From: Temnothorax longispinosus
Lineage: Eukaryota; Arthropoda; Insecta; Hymenoptera; Formicidae
Direction: 5' to 3'
Length of the DNA: 64,000 nt
Assembly (NCBI RefSeq): GCF_030848805.1
Contig: NC_092369.1
Span: forward strand, 1,282,798-1,346,797
Part shown: one piece after another, positions 43,290 through 57,500 of the stretch
How the letters are laid out: each line of letters starts with the position of its first letter
How positions within the stretch are numbered: the stretch's first letter is position 1
Program-made: the position numbers and the translations under genes
The notes under the pieces: model-generated
Told to the model about the DNA's origin: nothing
Database searches by the model: none
What the model saw: only the letters and a program-made list of their open reading frames with translations

Positions 43290-44518
43290 TTAGAAAAAAA
43301 AAGATTAAATATTTAAATTATTCTATTTAAAAAGAAGTTAAAGAAGTAATATCTACCAGTAATTTTAATTTAAAAAGAGACTTAAAAAAATATCTTTTTA
43401 AATTAAAAAAAAGTTTATATGTGAGATCAATTAAGATATAACATTTTAATTCAAAGATAAGAGTACAGCAAATATGGAAATTTTTTATAGTGCAATATAT
43501 CTCGCACCTGGAAAAAATGCAAGCAAAAACGAAAGCGAAATCGGGTCTTTTCAACGAAAAATGGAGAAACTTGATTTCGATGGATCATTCCTATTACGAG
43601 GATTTTAGGCGAGGCACGAAGCGAAACGAACCGGATCGAAAATCCACTGACGTTCGTGCTGGAAGATTCGGTAGTACGTGGCCGTCGGCGGAATAGGAAG
43701 TCGAACTTTATAGGTTCGTAGGAGCTCTCTTGACGTTTTCACAAGATATATTACATCTTCCGATGCAACTGACGGTCGAAAGTTCCTGCCAGTTCTATTT
43801 CTCGATGCAAATTGATAGCATTTATATGCATTTCACGTGAATTTTAATTGAAAAGCTGCTTGCAATACTTAAATTCAAGTTTGAAGTTCGCGTAGCGAAG
43901 TAGTATTCCAGTTCACGTAATAAATAAGTTATAATATTATCCTCGGCATCGCATTGTGTATCGAACACGAAAGTTGTATATTACATTTGGAGGATACGCA
44001 AATAAAATTGAAAACGATTTTACGCGATTTAATAGTACGAGCGATTCTCGTACAATTAAAAGTTATTAATGCTTATCGTTAACGAACTCGGGAGTCACGT
44101 TCTAATTAGGTACTTTGCAAACTCGCTCCCCGACAACTCGCGATAAAAGTAGAAGCTTGCAGACCGGGGAACGGTTATTCGTCCGCGATTTTTCGATTCG
44201 TTGCTATCATATTTATTACACGCTAATCCCGCAGTCGCGAGAAAGTAGCACGTCGTTATCGAGCCGTGCGCGACCGGACGCGATCCGCAGCTGCATCTGC
44301 ATCCGGACCATCCGGACGTTATCCGGGATGGTCGGCGACTCGCAGTTCCCTCACACGTAAGGGGAAGAGAGTTAGGACGTGGGTGAGACAAGGAGGAAAG
44401 CAAGTTTAATGGGTCCAGGATGCGCGAGGGGCGCAGCTGCGATCCTTGGCTATCGAAAACCGAAGAATGGACGGGAAGAAGAATATCTGTAAAATATTAT
44501 TATTCAGATCGGGCGTGG

Positions 44519-44519
<1 letters not shown>
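43290..44519. other. Gene-free stretch
   Basis: No gene supported. Short open frames at 43490-43700 and 44095-44400 have no recognisable family and no splice context. Confidence 0.35.

Positions 44520-44574
<55 letters not shown>
44520..44574. repeat. (CT)n microsatellite
   Basis: About 27 CT units, followed by C-rich CT-interrupted sequence. The apparent Ser-Leu and Arg-Glu open frames across it are produced by the repeat. Confidence 0.95.
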
Positions 44575-44577
<3 letters not shown>

Positions 44578-44639
44578 CCTCTCCCTCTCTTTTTGTCTCG
44601 CAATCTCGCCGACTTCCACAAACTTATAATGACCGAGGT

Positions 44640-47600
44640 GTGCTTTCTTGAACTCTACCCTCGTTATCGCGCGGGATAAATACGCGATTTACATCGACAC
44701 TGCCGCGCAGACGTGCATTGCAACTCATCTGAATTGCAACTAGATCCCAGATTGTCTCATTTTCTAGCGCAGAAGGTATACGTTTCATAAAATATCCATT
44801 ATGCTCTTGATCCATAAAATTGAACGGTTAATGCTAAGACTAGCTTATATAGGTATATTATTAAATTTTTGTTTAATAATAATATAAAAATATAGACCCC
44901 CAAATTATATAGATTATACACATTAACATTTTCTTTCTGAAGAAGATCAGGATGGTACTCTGTCTCAAATTTCTAGTCTGCCTTATTTTGTGTTCTCTCT
45001 TTCCATCCTCTCTTGGTGCTCGAGACTTGCAGACTCTCGCTATTTTATGCAGTGTTAGCACGATACGACGGTATTTTCAATTATTAAAGAATGCGATACT
45101 GCTGTGTAACGCTTGCATTAACGACAGTGGTAAAGCGACGTCGGATAACCGAAAAATCATTAATACTACGCGGAAAGAACGGTTTTGCTAAAGTATCTAA
45201 AATTTAACTACATCAGTAAAATAATTATATAGTAGGTCGCGGAAGTATAATGATAATCTGTAAAAAATTTTGACATTTTAGCAATCAGTTTGAGTGCTCT
45301 ACATAGTTATTTTGATGGTGGAACAAAGTTATTTTCAGACCTGTATCTAGCTAAATTTTTAGATACTTCAGCAAAATTTCCGTATAACTCGTGCATGTAA
45401 CGTTTCGGGAAAATATTTGCAAGATCGATTCTCGTTACAATTTATATATTTTAGTCGCATTTCACTATAGCTCGATATCCGATATACGTAGATATGTATA
45501 TTTACTAAATTATCAGCGGACCAACGGCGCGATGGGCGATACATTTCACGCACTGCGCGTATATCAATTAACAATTATCCTATTAAATAATTCCAACGTC
45601 CGACTGTTAACGCTGATATCGCTAAAATCGCTCGTCGCTATTAGTCTATAAACGTTCACGCACACGCCGCGAACAAGCGAGCTCTTCCGCAAAACGCCCG
45701 TATTTCACCGGCACGCCCCCCTCATTAAGGTGGCGTGCTAAGGTGGTGTGCTAAGCGCAATAAAAAAAAACCGAGACCTAATTTCTCTGCGACAAGTCGC
45801 GCTAAACAGTCGCCTTTATTCCTTGAGCGGCAATTATTTCTCGGACGATTACGTTATCACGTCGCGCCGGCCGCTCGCGTATCAATGTCGAGAATCACGG
45901 ACGATTAATTACACGAGGCTATCGCAGCAGTTGCCTAAATTAGCCTACAGATTAACCCTTTCGCACTTTGTGCCCGTTATGATGGACACTCCCTTCCTCA
46001 TTCGCAATAAGCTAATATGTAGAATCATGCGAAGTAACTGAGATATCGTCAAGATACATTTTTTTTAATAGTAAAAGATTGACAAATTTTATATTGAGAA
46101 AAACTAAAGTTACTGAGAAATAAAATTACTGAGAAGAACTATATAAAAGGACAATTGTATTTATAAAATTATAGAGTATCTATAGTTGAAGAATGGTTAC
46201 AAATTTCAAACGCATTTCAGATAGAAACTGATGAGAAATTCAGATTTTCCTCTGAAATAAAGACTCGAAGGTTCGATAGCCGTAAATTCACGCTTGTTGC
46301 GGTCCGTCCTAAACCAAACACCAGTCATGGTTGCCGTCGCCGGCGTGGCGTCATTAATTGAGGTAATACTAATTACCATCAGCTTCGTCCGTTCTGGCGC
46401 GATGATACCGTGATACGCAAGCACGGTGATAATTAATGAGCTAGAAACTTTGGTTGTCCCAGTCGCAACAATATACGCACCGATGCGGAGCATGGCGAGG
46501 CAAGAAGATGGCGTCACTCATTAGGCAAACTGTTTCGTAACAGGCATGGCTGATGAATCATTAGTCGAATCATTAGTTGACTTAGCAAGTACGTGACAGA
46601 TTTTCGACAAGCCGGCAAGCAAATGTCACATTGCGCTGATGAGCTAATATATGCGGAAGTAACAATGTTCTAACCAATTATAAGAAAGCACTGAAGTATG
46701 CTATACATTCCAATTGGCGAAACACTCGCAGACATAATATATGTAAATGATCATATCTGAAGCCTAAATTAATCGATTACCGTTATCATGCAAAAATCGC
46801 AAAATTGGAATTAGAATAAGATTCAATTGTCCCATAGCTCAGTTGCATTAATATAATACGAAAAGTATTTCTGAGATTTTTATTTATACCTTTAAGCTTC
46901 TATATTTAATTAAAAAAAAAAGTATAAAAGTGAATTTTCATTCTCAGAAGCACGTATAAAGTAACATAAAATAACATTTTACAATATATTTTGTTTTCTC
47001 GAAAGCTACTTGGATCGTTAATAACATTTTATAATCTGATAACACATGTTCTAAAAATTGATATAAAAACAAGGACGATATGTACAAGCAAAAATAGATC
47101 AAAGCGCTAAGAGCGTTTTAGGGTAACTTGTTACAAAATTACGATTTCCTTTCAAAGCGATAGGAAGTCGGTCGCAATTTCTACAGTTCTTCACGCGAAA
47201 CCATTGATCGGTTTTCACGAATGGTTTCAGCGGATCGAGCAAGCGGTACGTCATATCCTTGTAATACCCATCCTTTCGTTCTCTTTTCTCCCTCGCGGCA
47301 GGCTTTTGTGCTGACTGTCGCGTACGATACGTGTATTTATCTGTATGTAGTACAAAACTCGCATTTCGAGCTATAACTTCTGTAATCAGACGATGGTCGA
47401 TGAAAGAGATACGAGAACCGCTAGAAAGACGAACGAAATTGGAGGTAAATCATATGTCAGAAATGTGACGCGGCATGGAAAGAGCACCTTAAGCGAAACG
47501 CGAAAACTCAGATATTGTATCGTTTCTTTTGACATGACTGTGTCTGACAAATATAGTTAAAATATTTTTAAAATACTTGTTTCTCTCTCTATTATACCTA

Positions 47601-48730
47601 TATTTATCTAGTCTATTATTTTAATTTTGTTTTAAATTATTTTATATTTTTATACATAAAATGGTAACGTAGATTTTTCGTATTTATTGATAGCTCTGCA
47701 GAGCTTTAAATTGCCTGATATCTAATTTACGATTCTCGGTGTGTCGCCGAAATGAGTAAATCCGCCACATTTCTTGCTTCCATTCGTCTCGTTATCTCTC
47801 CCCTTTGTTTCGAAGAAAGAAATAAAATTTTTCTATTGGGTATTGTATGTGTCATTCGTTCGACAGCAAGACAGGAGTATAGTTACGAACACTTTGGCAG
47901 TAACAAAGAAAAAGTCACGGAAACTGATCGATTCCGACACGGTCCGGAACACACAAAGGAATGGATCGACGTCTCTGATTTCCAGTAGTGGAAACAGACT
48001 GTGACGCCAGACACTCATGATTCTGCCGATAACGATATCTGTAAGCGACGATTGTAAGGTGTAATAGTTGATGAATTTGTCAATACGTCGACAAATGGCT
48101 CGAGAGCGCGGGGAGGCGTAAATTTTTGAAAAATGTTACATACGTCTCCATGCACAATGCGATTTACAGCAAAAGCGTATGCTTAAATAAAATTTACTGT
48201 AAAATATCCTATCCAATTGTATAATGTATTCTAAAAAATCAAGACCGTGGTTATTAAACTTGAAAGACCAATGGATAGCTTTACGTAGCTTCTTTGCCGC
48301 AAAAAATCCGTTCGATAATAACGAGTAGGGAGTAATTAGAAAATTCTCTCGAGCGCGATATCGTCGAAATAAGCGAAGCCAATAAATCCACGACTACTAA
48401 TCCATAGGCAAACGCGGTCATTCAATTACACCCCGTACCCGGATCGTTCCCTGGAGATCTGGTCGCCAGAGATACGCCAGGCGGATTGACACTCACGTAA
48501 ACGTCGAAAAGAGAAGAGAGAGGTGGAACAGTGGCGAGAGGAAGAAGGGGGCTACGTCGACTGAAACGAGAACTCAAAAGCGAGTCGTCGGTGTTGGTAA
48601 AACCGGTGAGGCGTTACCGTCGTTCCCCGTCGTTATATACCAGAGACCGTGTGCCGTTATCGCGTTTTATCAGAACCTAAACCGTTGAAAACCACCCTTG
48701 CTTTCACTGCCGTTTTTGCGACAGTTCCTC
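44640..48730. other. Gene-free stretch
   Basis: About 4 kb without a supported gene, RNA or clear transposon. It is AT-rich with moderately GC-rich patches at 45660-45900, 46260-46520, 47150-47480 and 48400-48700. A short direct repeat (AAGGTGGCGTGCT / AAGGTGGTGTGCT) lies at 45727-45752. It could be intronic or intergenic DNA. Confidence 0.35.
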
Positions 48731-48732
48731 TC

Positions 48733-48831
48733 TCTATCCTCACTCTTCTCTCTCTCTCTCTTCTCGAGATAAGAGAGAGAGAGAGAAGCCTCTCTCTCTC
48801 TCGATCTCTCTAGCATCTCTCTCTCTCTCTC

Positions 48832-48915
<84 letters not shown>

Positions 48916-48940
48916 CCCCCCCTCTCTCTCTCTCTCTATA
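48733..48940. repeat. Long interrupted (CT)n tract
   Basis: About 200 bases of almost pure pyrimidine CT repeats on the plus strand, with a short GA-rich inversion near 48770-48785 that can pair with it, and a C9 run near 48914. Confidence 0.9.
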
Positions 48941-48949
48941 CACGCTTTC

Positions 48950-51949
48950 CTCCGTCCGGTATGTTTGCTTAATTCGATTCCGCGCCGCCGCGCGGCGTAA
49001 TAGAAATAATGGAATTCATCTAGCAGAACGATAGCTCGAGTTGTTGTTGCGATAAAAATACAAAGTGAAAACAGGAGGGATAGAAAGATAAGGGAACGGG
49101 AGGAAGAAGAAAATCATTATATCGCGTGATACGAGATAATTTCCGTATTCTGATGAAACATAATATATCGACACATTTTCAAGTTGATAATCGCGCGAGT
49201 CCGCAAGCGTACGTTCCATTTACAATCCTGAAATAATGAGTCGATAATGACGTAACTGTCAAGTGTGAGATAGAAACAATCGTTGTACTCAATTTCATCC
49301 ATTATAATAGTTAACTACGTATGAAATGTTGCATTCTGAAAATATCCGAGTTTTTTGCAACGTTTTCAAGTTAATAAATTTTTTTTATGCTTCTATTGTC
49401 GTGTCTCTATAACTAGAGGCTTCATTTATTTGACACAAATCTTCTATTTGTTACTATCATTATTACAATCAGTTAATGAAAATGTGGTTATCTCTAAAAT
49501 TGGTATAATAATCATAAAAAATGTTGGTACATGTTTGAAAATACTCTACCAAGAACCACAGTTTTTTGTAGTAATCGACAAAACAAACTATAAAAAGGTA
49601 CACATATACATGAGTTTTTAAGGGAAGTTAAAAGTTTTTCTAGAAAAAAAATAGAAAATATTTGTTCTACACATCGATCGGTAAAATGTACGCTTTAAAC
49701 GAATAAGAACGCTTTGTTTGTTGTTCATTTATTGGACTGTTGGCGATGGAAGTGAGTGATACCTGCACGAATTGTCACGTTACTCTTAACGAAAAATAAA
49801 CGCATAGGGGGAGAGGTTCCACCCTTCTTCTTTACTATGTAATAATTATAAATATGTACTTGGTAAAAAGTATAACAAAGAAAGAAATCGAGACGGTCGG
49901 AAGAAAATGTGTAGGTATTTCAAAACACATTTACTTTATTTTTTATTATCCACAATTTTTCTAATCTACGAGAAATGAAATGTATTATAGAGATTGTTTT
50001 TGAAGTACCAGGCAGGATGAGCGTAAAAGAAGTGGATTCAGAAAAAGAAATAGCTTTCTTTAAAAACGCAAGAGAAGTTAAAAATTTTAATTCCTTTCCG
50101 TTATACGTCCGTATGTGCTCATTTTGCTTTCAAAGATCTTGCGACTTCTTTTTCAAATTATTCAATTAGCATGACATCTTAAGAGATGATAAATGTATGA
50201 TATATCCAACATCATCTTTTGTTCTGCTTTATAATTATAACTTTATAGAATAATGTTTCAAAAATTTTATTATATTCTACTTCCTCTGTGTCAAAATTAA
50301 AGATATTTTGTAAAAAGATATATTATTAAATGCTAGAAAATATAAAATTAAATAAAATAAACCTATTAATCAAAATTAAAAACGCGTAAAATTTACAAAT
50401 GTATTCAAAGATAATTACAAACCTTTTTTCATAAATTCCTTTTCTGTAATATAAAACAACGAGAAAAGATGCCAATGAGCTCGAATATATTATATTTCAT
50501 AAAAAGCAACTTTACTTGTTACGTTTTTATTTTTGTATTCTTTTCTTTTACTGTTAAATGTTCTCTGACAGTCGCAAATATTTCACGAGGAAACAGGTGC
50601 GCGGAACTCAAGGTTGCAAATCCCGTGCGAGATGCGACACTCGCAGCGCGAGCGTTGTCGCGCAACTTTCTCAGCCGTGGTCCTTAACAAACTCGTGAAA
50701 ATTTTTCATTTCTATACTGTGCTTGTTATAAACGGTGCTGCTACGGAGCAACACGCCCTTTTCTCGTCACCGCTGCATCACGAAACCCTCCTGTATGCGA
50801 CACAGGCGATGCCGCGCCGTATAGCACGCTGTTCTCAGCTCGGCGCGACAAATTTGCAAAAGTCATACAAATCGCCGTTGTACACCTGTACCCTGTCGGA
50901 TTCTCAAAGTGGAATTAGTCGAAACTTTCTTCAGACCTCCACAAATCATTCCCGCTCTCTCTTCCATCCGGGCCATCCGTTACGGAAATCCTACCCCGTC
51001 GCGACGAATTTCAGCGAAGGCACCGCGAGAAAATGGGAAGAGGGGAAAACTCTCGGAAAGAAATGCCTTGAGGACTCGAGACATATTTCGTGATGGGTTC
51101 TCCCCAGGAGACGTTTCTGTCCGTTATTTCTCCCCCGTGAATTAACACGTACCTCAGCGCCCGCCCCCTTCCCTCCCTCTTGCATGCCCTACCAGATAGG
51201 AACAACCAATTTCCGTTGTATCCGGGCGATCCGTTACCGGAAACGGACGCGTTTCGCCCTTTGTCTTTTCTTGACCGCGCCGTATACACGTGGCCGGCCG
51301 TGCTAAAACGGGACGTCGGCGACTCTTCGTTTTGCGAATATACACACGTACGTGTGCATGAGAAAGGCAAACTCCGAGAAAACGGACGAGGCAGACGCAT
51401 AAAGCTTCAGGCTGACACTTGGAAAGTTCAGCAACCCTCCGGCTATAGACCGCATCCCCCTTCGCTGTTCACATCGACCTGCTCTTCCCGCCTTCCCTCC
51501 CCCGCCCCCTTTTTCGTACCCTTTCCTTCTCGCAACTGCAATTCCTCTCGCGGTGATCGGCTTTCTTACCCTGTACGGTACACTTTTTTATTAGCTGCTT
51601 CGTTGTTTATTCGGACAAATTGGCAGCGCGAAAAAACAGTATCTCTCTCCTCTTTGCGCTCGCTACGCGATACGATTGATCTGCTTCAATGTAAACTCGC
51701 AAAAATGTTTTTTCAACTACCGCACACACAAATAAGACGAAAATAATGAAGAGCGTGAAGATTTTACGTTACAATTGTAGAGTAGCCGTCAAGGAAGAAA
51801 ATGCAGATGAGAATACAGATGAGAAAGAGTAAATGAAGGAGAGTGAGGGTGGCAATTCTCCGAAAAGAACTCTGGAGAGTTTCCGCGCACTTTTGTTACG
51901 CAACTTAAGAAATCATATCTACTCAGCATATCTAATTTACGTGTTCGCG
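48950..51949. other. Gene-free stretch with a GC-rich section
   Basis: No gene supported. 50590-51740 is GC- and CpG-rich and holds the longest unrecognised open frame (188 codons at 51180-51746). That frame has no domain, no signal peptide and overlaps open frames on the other strand, so it is treated as chance. A distant promoter or untranslated exon is possible. Confidence 0.35.
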
Positions 51950-52067
51950 AATTTCGACTTTCTTAGAGTGACGAATCACTCGGAAGTGCACAGGCTTAAT
52001 TTTCATTTTTCATTACACTTGCATTTCACTTTTGAGTAATATTTTACTTTTCGACTTTTAGAGAGTA
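51950..52067. mobile_element. MITE of CTCTCTAAAA family, truncated
   Basis: This matches the right third of 61569-61934: CTTAGAGTGACGAATCACTC, GAAGTGCACAGGCT, TACACTTGCATTTCACTTTT and the terminal CGACTTTTAGAGAG. It is followed by TA and then a 115-bp repeat that also occurs at 54420, where no MITE is present. Confidence 0.65.
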
Positions 52068-52185
52068 GATTATCACACATTTCAATCTTTTACATAAACT
52101 GTTTCCGAATGTTTGAAAAAAATCTCAATGCTTCGCTTTTTTAAATTCCGTTTTGTATTTTTACCGGTTTTATTAATTTTATACT
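52068..52185 (+). repeat. Dispersed 115-bp repeat, copy 1
   Basis: TAGATTATCACACATTTCAA and the following ~100 bases (TTTTACATAAACT, CCGAATGTT, AAATTCCGTTT.GTATTTTTACCG) recur at 54418-54540. Confidence 0.65.
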
Positions 52186-52189
52186 TTCT

Positions 52190-54008
52190 AAATTAAATTT
52201 CCAAAACATACAAATTACTTCACTCCCTTAATTCGCTGCCGATGATTTAAAAAGCTACAACTACATATAGTCACTGAGATAGAAGCGATTGACTCATTAG
52301 AAATTTTTCACACGTGCTGAAGGCAGTTAAAACGTTAATTATTCTGTGCAGAGTTAATCGTTTATTCGACACACGTAGTCGCGGAACAGCGAAAAATCGG
52401 TTGATAAAAAAAAGGAGAGAAGAGCAACGGAGTACATGACAGGAAAGAGGAGAAAACCAAGAACGAGAACTCTTGAGAGATCCTTCCCCCTCCCCCTCGT
52501 CGTAAAACTCACGAAATCAACTCCCATTTGCGATCTTGGAGTCCTCGACGTTAACGAACGTCCTTAACGGGAGTGACGTCGGCGATGTCGCCGTGAGAAA
52601 ATCGAGCGAGAGGCCGAGAGGATCCTCGTAGCGGAAATTGGAAGTCCAGACCGTGCCTGTTCTCCTCTGATCGCCCGGCAAAAAACTTCTAAATCGCTTT
52701 ATTATGCAACGCGATGCGGCCCACATGCAAAAACGTCGTATAACCGCTTGCATTAAAATCCGGGAATTTCCCTATTTTTGGCTCGAAAAAGCCAGGAGAA
52801 AGAAACGCCGATAAGACGACGCCACTTTCGGGTAAGGTAAGGTACGACATGAGATGCATTTACAATTTTCAATAACATCACGTTACGACACCCACTATCA
52901 CGTGAAACGTATATCTAGCCAATTGCCTTCGTTCTATGAATAGAACTTTTATTTGTTGCTCGACATATATTTTTAAAAATCAATTTATTTCAACACGTAC
53001 GTATTATTTCGTCGAATCATAATTTTCAATAAAGCACATTTTTTAGTACGTATAAATTCGGCAGTATAGCGAAAAATTCAATTTTATTCCGAATTCTTGA
53101 GCAAAAATCGTGTCGAGGATCTCGCTTTGCTGTGAGTATAACAGGCTCGTGTCATAATCAGGGGATCTTTTTCTTGGCAAAATTTTGACGCGCCCGCGGC
53201 CTCGAGGACTTGAATTAAAATTCTTAAGCAAGACACTCAGCTCGATTTGATGCGCAACTACAGAGAGAGAGAAATGCGGACAATTTAACAAATAAAATCC
53301 TCTTAAGGATGCGGGGCGCACGGGCGGAGCGCTAGCACATACAATTGGAGAAAGGGAAATCCGGTCTCGCTCTCCGGCGCTCGGCGCCTCGGCAAAGCCT
53401 TTCCCCGATTTTATTTCACGAGCTGATGCACCGCGAATAACGTCGTGCAAGACTACGGCAAAATCGGGACGAGCCAGTCGAAAAACGAAGAGACCAGGCA
53501 CCTAGACATTTTAATCGTGCCTTTAATTAAAATTCGAGGTAGCCTCTGCCTCTCACGTGGGCTCGCAAAAAGGACACAAACGAGCTTGAAAAAACGCCTG
53601 CCACCTAACGATCATTTTAGTTTTTTATCAAAAAAAATTTGGATAGAAACTTTTGCACGGACGATTCGGTTCATCAAGGACGTTGCGTAGGAAGTGGCGA
53701 GTCTTGATAGTTGCGAAAAAAAGAAGGAAAAGAAAGCTCGCATCTTCTCAAGTTTTACCTTTGAATTCCATCTATGATTTCATGAAGCTTCGCGCACCAG
53801 CGAGATGTCTCCAATCATACAAAATGTTTCACTTCATACGACTGCAGCGAGCAACCTCGATCTCAGAATGGTTAGATATTTAATATCAAATCTCTTCTTT
53901 GAAAACTTGCTAAACAAGATAAGCGACCAATTAAATTTCAACTAAACGAGAAATGTCCTCGCAAATTAGTCAAAGAGACACTGAAAGGAATGAGAAATAC
54001 CTGAAACA
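52190..54008. other. Gene-free stretch
   Basis: No gene supported. A GC-rich part at 53150-53480 carries a minus-strand open frame of 152 codons without a recognisable family. Confidence 0.35.
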
Positions 54009-54023
54009 CACACACACACACAC

Positions 54024-54079
<56 letters not shown>

Positions 54080-54096
54080 TCTCTCTCTCACACACA
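54009..54096. repeat. Compound (CA)n(CT)n microsatellite
   Basis: A CA repeat of about 8 units passes into about 32 CT units with one interruption, then back to CA. Confidence 0.95.
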
Positions 54097-54417
54097 TACA
54101 CCATATATATTACTATATATTACTTATGAAAGAGAAGTACGATGTCATGTCATTAAGTTCTTCTAACTAGAATCTTTTGACAGTTGTCTTCTCTGGCGAA
54201 AACCTGCAACTTTTTCTAAACATCAATCATCATTTCTGACGCGAAATTGTCTTTTACCTTCTTGCGCCCGAACGCGTTGATCTTCTTCTGTTATATTTGA
54301 TAGATTAGATATTACGGCTAAAGAATAATTAGCAATGTTTATACATCCGTGACGTATGTATAACCAAAGTAAATATTTTTTTTTTTTTAACAATAAATTA
54401 GATAACTGATTTTATTA

Positions 54418-54540
54418 TATAGATTATCACACATTTCAATATTTTACATAAACTCTCACCGAATGTTGAAAAAAATCAATGTTTCGTTCTTTTAAATTCC
54501 GTTTCGTATTTTTACCGTTTCTACTAATTTTACATATTTA
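54418..54540 (+). repeat. Dispersed 115-bp repeat, copy 2
   Basis: Same-orientation copy of 52068-52185. Here the sequence before TAGATTATCACAC is ordinary AT-rich DNA with no MITE end. Confidence 0.65.
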
Positions 54541-54544
54541 TATA

Positions 54545-57500
54545 AAATTAAAATACGTAATTCAAAGAAACAAAAAAAAACAATTAAAAAAAATCAGGAT
54601 ATAAAATTAAAACACATGGGATTTCTTTATTCAGATGGTTGCATTTTATTTTCAAACGTCTCGACTCTGCAAGTGAAATAACGTTCACGTTTGTATCTTC
54701 CAGATATCATCGATCGAATAAATCAATGTCTCCAATGCAGCTGCGCTGTTAGCGCGAGAATCATCTCTGTTTCGAAAACGCACGCTCGATCTCGAACATC
54801 TTTTGATTTACAGCGCTCTTGCTACCGAGCCTTGCTATGTCGTTGGAAAACTCGAACCAGCTATGACTTCTGAGTCCTCTCCGACGCATCAATCACCCCG
54901 TATTGCACGAGAGAATCCCACCACCGCGACTGGCGACTCCCTCCGCCGCGCCGCCACCGATACGTCCCCCTGTGCGCTCGATACCTCGCGATCACCCCGA
55001 GTTACGGTAGAAAATCGCCGCGTGAGTAAAGTTGTTCTTAACAAAGGAACGCTGACTCGGCCGTTATGGAAGAAGCACGGGCTTTCAGCTTTATCCATTT
55101 CCAGTAGCGGTGCTTCAATTTGTGAGGTCGATCGCAAGAGATCTCCCAATGAAAAATAGACATAATACAAGAAATAACATAAAATAACAAATTTATTTCC
55201 CATAACATAATAATGTTAATAATAATAATATAAAGAATGTAAAATTAAAACAGAAACGGGAACGTAGAAAACAAAATATTTTTTAAAATAATGTTTAATG
55301 AAGATTTTTCAAAATAATAACAAGAAAAATCACGTAATGTGTTTCTTATTCCAAATGTATGATAAAATTATTAAAATTGATCATATTTTTTGTAATAAAT
55401 ACAAATAACAGATTTCTAATTTAGTTCTTTTTAATGAAATCATATAACGTTCCTTTTTATTTTAATTTTTGTCACTTGCAATTTCTCTGTTTTATACATT
55501 ATTTTCAATTTTTTACACAGTCAGACAATCAGTTATGATAATATACGTTGTATTGGCATAAGTTTAACACATTAAAGAGTACATTATAATATGCGACCGA
55601 CAGACTTTTGAAATGAGCTAATATATGTTAAGTACTGAATAGAGCCAGCCCTTGTAACTGCAGATCCCTTTGCCGCTAACTTATCCTTCTTACATCTCAT
55701 AATAAGTCATAAGTCATAATATCACCCACAAAATATAATGTCAGACCATACATGTCATTTGCAGGCATCTATGGCATGTTGCCACGCGTTGAGTAGGAAA
55801 CAACGCTGACATTGTGCCGATAATTCCCGTAGCGCGATTACACCGACAAATGTTAGCCTTCCTCGATCGGATTTATCTTTGTTTGATCGGATTTGGTCGG
55901 ATTTATTATCTTTAGTTGTATTCTTTAATATACTGCGAGCTGTAGAATAATAATGTGAACCCGCAAAAAAAAGCTTTAACACACACGCAGCTATCCATAA
56001 TTGCTTTAGTTTGGCATGAAAATCCAGGTCGGTTTTTTTACAAAATTTTTTACGAAACATAAAAAGTACATGGATAAAGACTGATTTTACATTAAGTTTA
56101 TGTCTTTCTCTCTGCCAGATATTTTTCCTGTCATATACATTCTGCGACATCTAACCGTTCCATACAAAGAATAATATAGGATACGTCGAAAATCAAAGAA
56201 CTCTATCACGTACGGACATCGACGAGAATCTATAGAGTTATAATTTACTTTCTATTCTTTCCATTCCTTTGAATCAACTGATGTTTCCATCTCGGCGGGC
56301 GACAGCGCGTGACTCTTTTGAGAAAAGCAAGGAAGATATATTTGAAGGAAAACGGGAAAATAAGACAAATAAGCAGAGGAGAAAAACAAATAATGATTTG
56401 TACGTAATAAAATCGCGACGATGACGCGCCGAATGATCGCACGAAAGAAATTCAGGCAATTTGCAGAAAGGTATCGCGATAAGTAAAATATAAGATTGCC
56501 TTGGCGATCGCCTGGCTATAGCGTGTGGTCAACAGTAGGAGATAAGGCTCAATAAAGCGGATGTATAAATCACGCGATGGGTGCACCGAGCGGGTCATAT
56601 AAGCGGAAGTGCATACAAAGTGCGGTCGCTCCTATAATGCCGTAAAGCTCATCGTTCACTTCCGGCTCGGCTGATCGTCGAGAAAATGTCAAAGTGCATA
56701 CTCATCCGTGGATCTGTGAAACAGCGAGAGCGTCTGTCGGTGCAAACGTCTCTTTTACGGGACCCGTCCGTCGTAATCCGTTTTTGATGAATCACAAAGA
56801 CTGTGTGCTGTCGGGCGACGAGATTATGCGTGCGACTTCACGCAGTTTTCGTTTTACGAACGAGTGTACTTTGTGAATCCTCTGCGTATTTCGTATATAA
56901 GTGCAGCATGCGACGAGATTCGTGGTATAAGAGAGAGATTCTTCACGTAAAAATAAGATAAAAGGATATAAAATAAGACTTTTTCCTAATTAGCATGGTA
57001 GAGAAACTAGGGGTATCGTTTCCTAGAGATTTACTTTCTGAAAAAGAACCTTTAAGAACGAGGAGTTTTAAACACGTTTTACGTGTGCAATATTATGTAA
57101 AAAAAAAATTTTTTTATATGAAAGTTAATTTAGATAAAGAGTAATAACAAAAATATTTTACAACTATTAAAATATAATAAATGATGACGTGTTTTAAATA
57201 CAAATTAATATAAATTTTAACTGTCTTTTTTCTCTTCCTTCTAAATCAAATAAATTTATATATCCTGATTAAAATGATCGATCCAAAAACAGTATAGTTA
57301 ATATTATCTCATATTTATTGAATTATTGTGAAATGTCTCTATAATATAATGCGTATAATGTGTAATTGCGTTAAATTTTGAAATAAATTTCATTGAAATT
57401 ATGATCGGGGAAAATATATTCTGCGTTATATATTCACGAGAACGTTTACATGTGATACTAAATTTATCACAGAATAACATAACATCAAACGTGTCTTTGC

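Noticed and set aside
44406..44680. Open frames with Ser-Leu or Arg-Glu repeats
   Set aside because: They are produced by the (CT)n microsatellite on both strands; the same applies at 48740-48943.
51180..51746. 188-codon plus-strand open frame
   Set aside because: It lies in a GC-rich section with overlapping open frames on both strands, has no domain, signal or splice context, and has low-complexity composition.
53043..53501. 152-codon minus-strand frame
   Set aside because: No domain or homologue is recognised, it overlaps a plus-strand frame, and no splice or promoter context was found.
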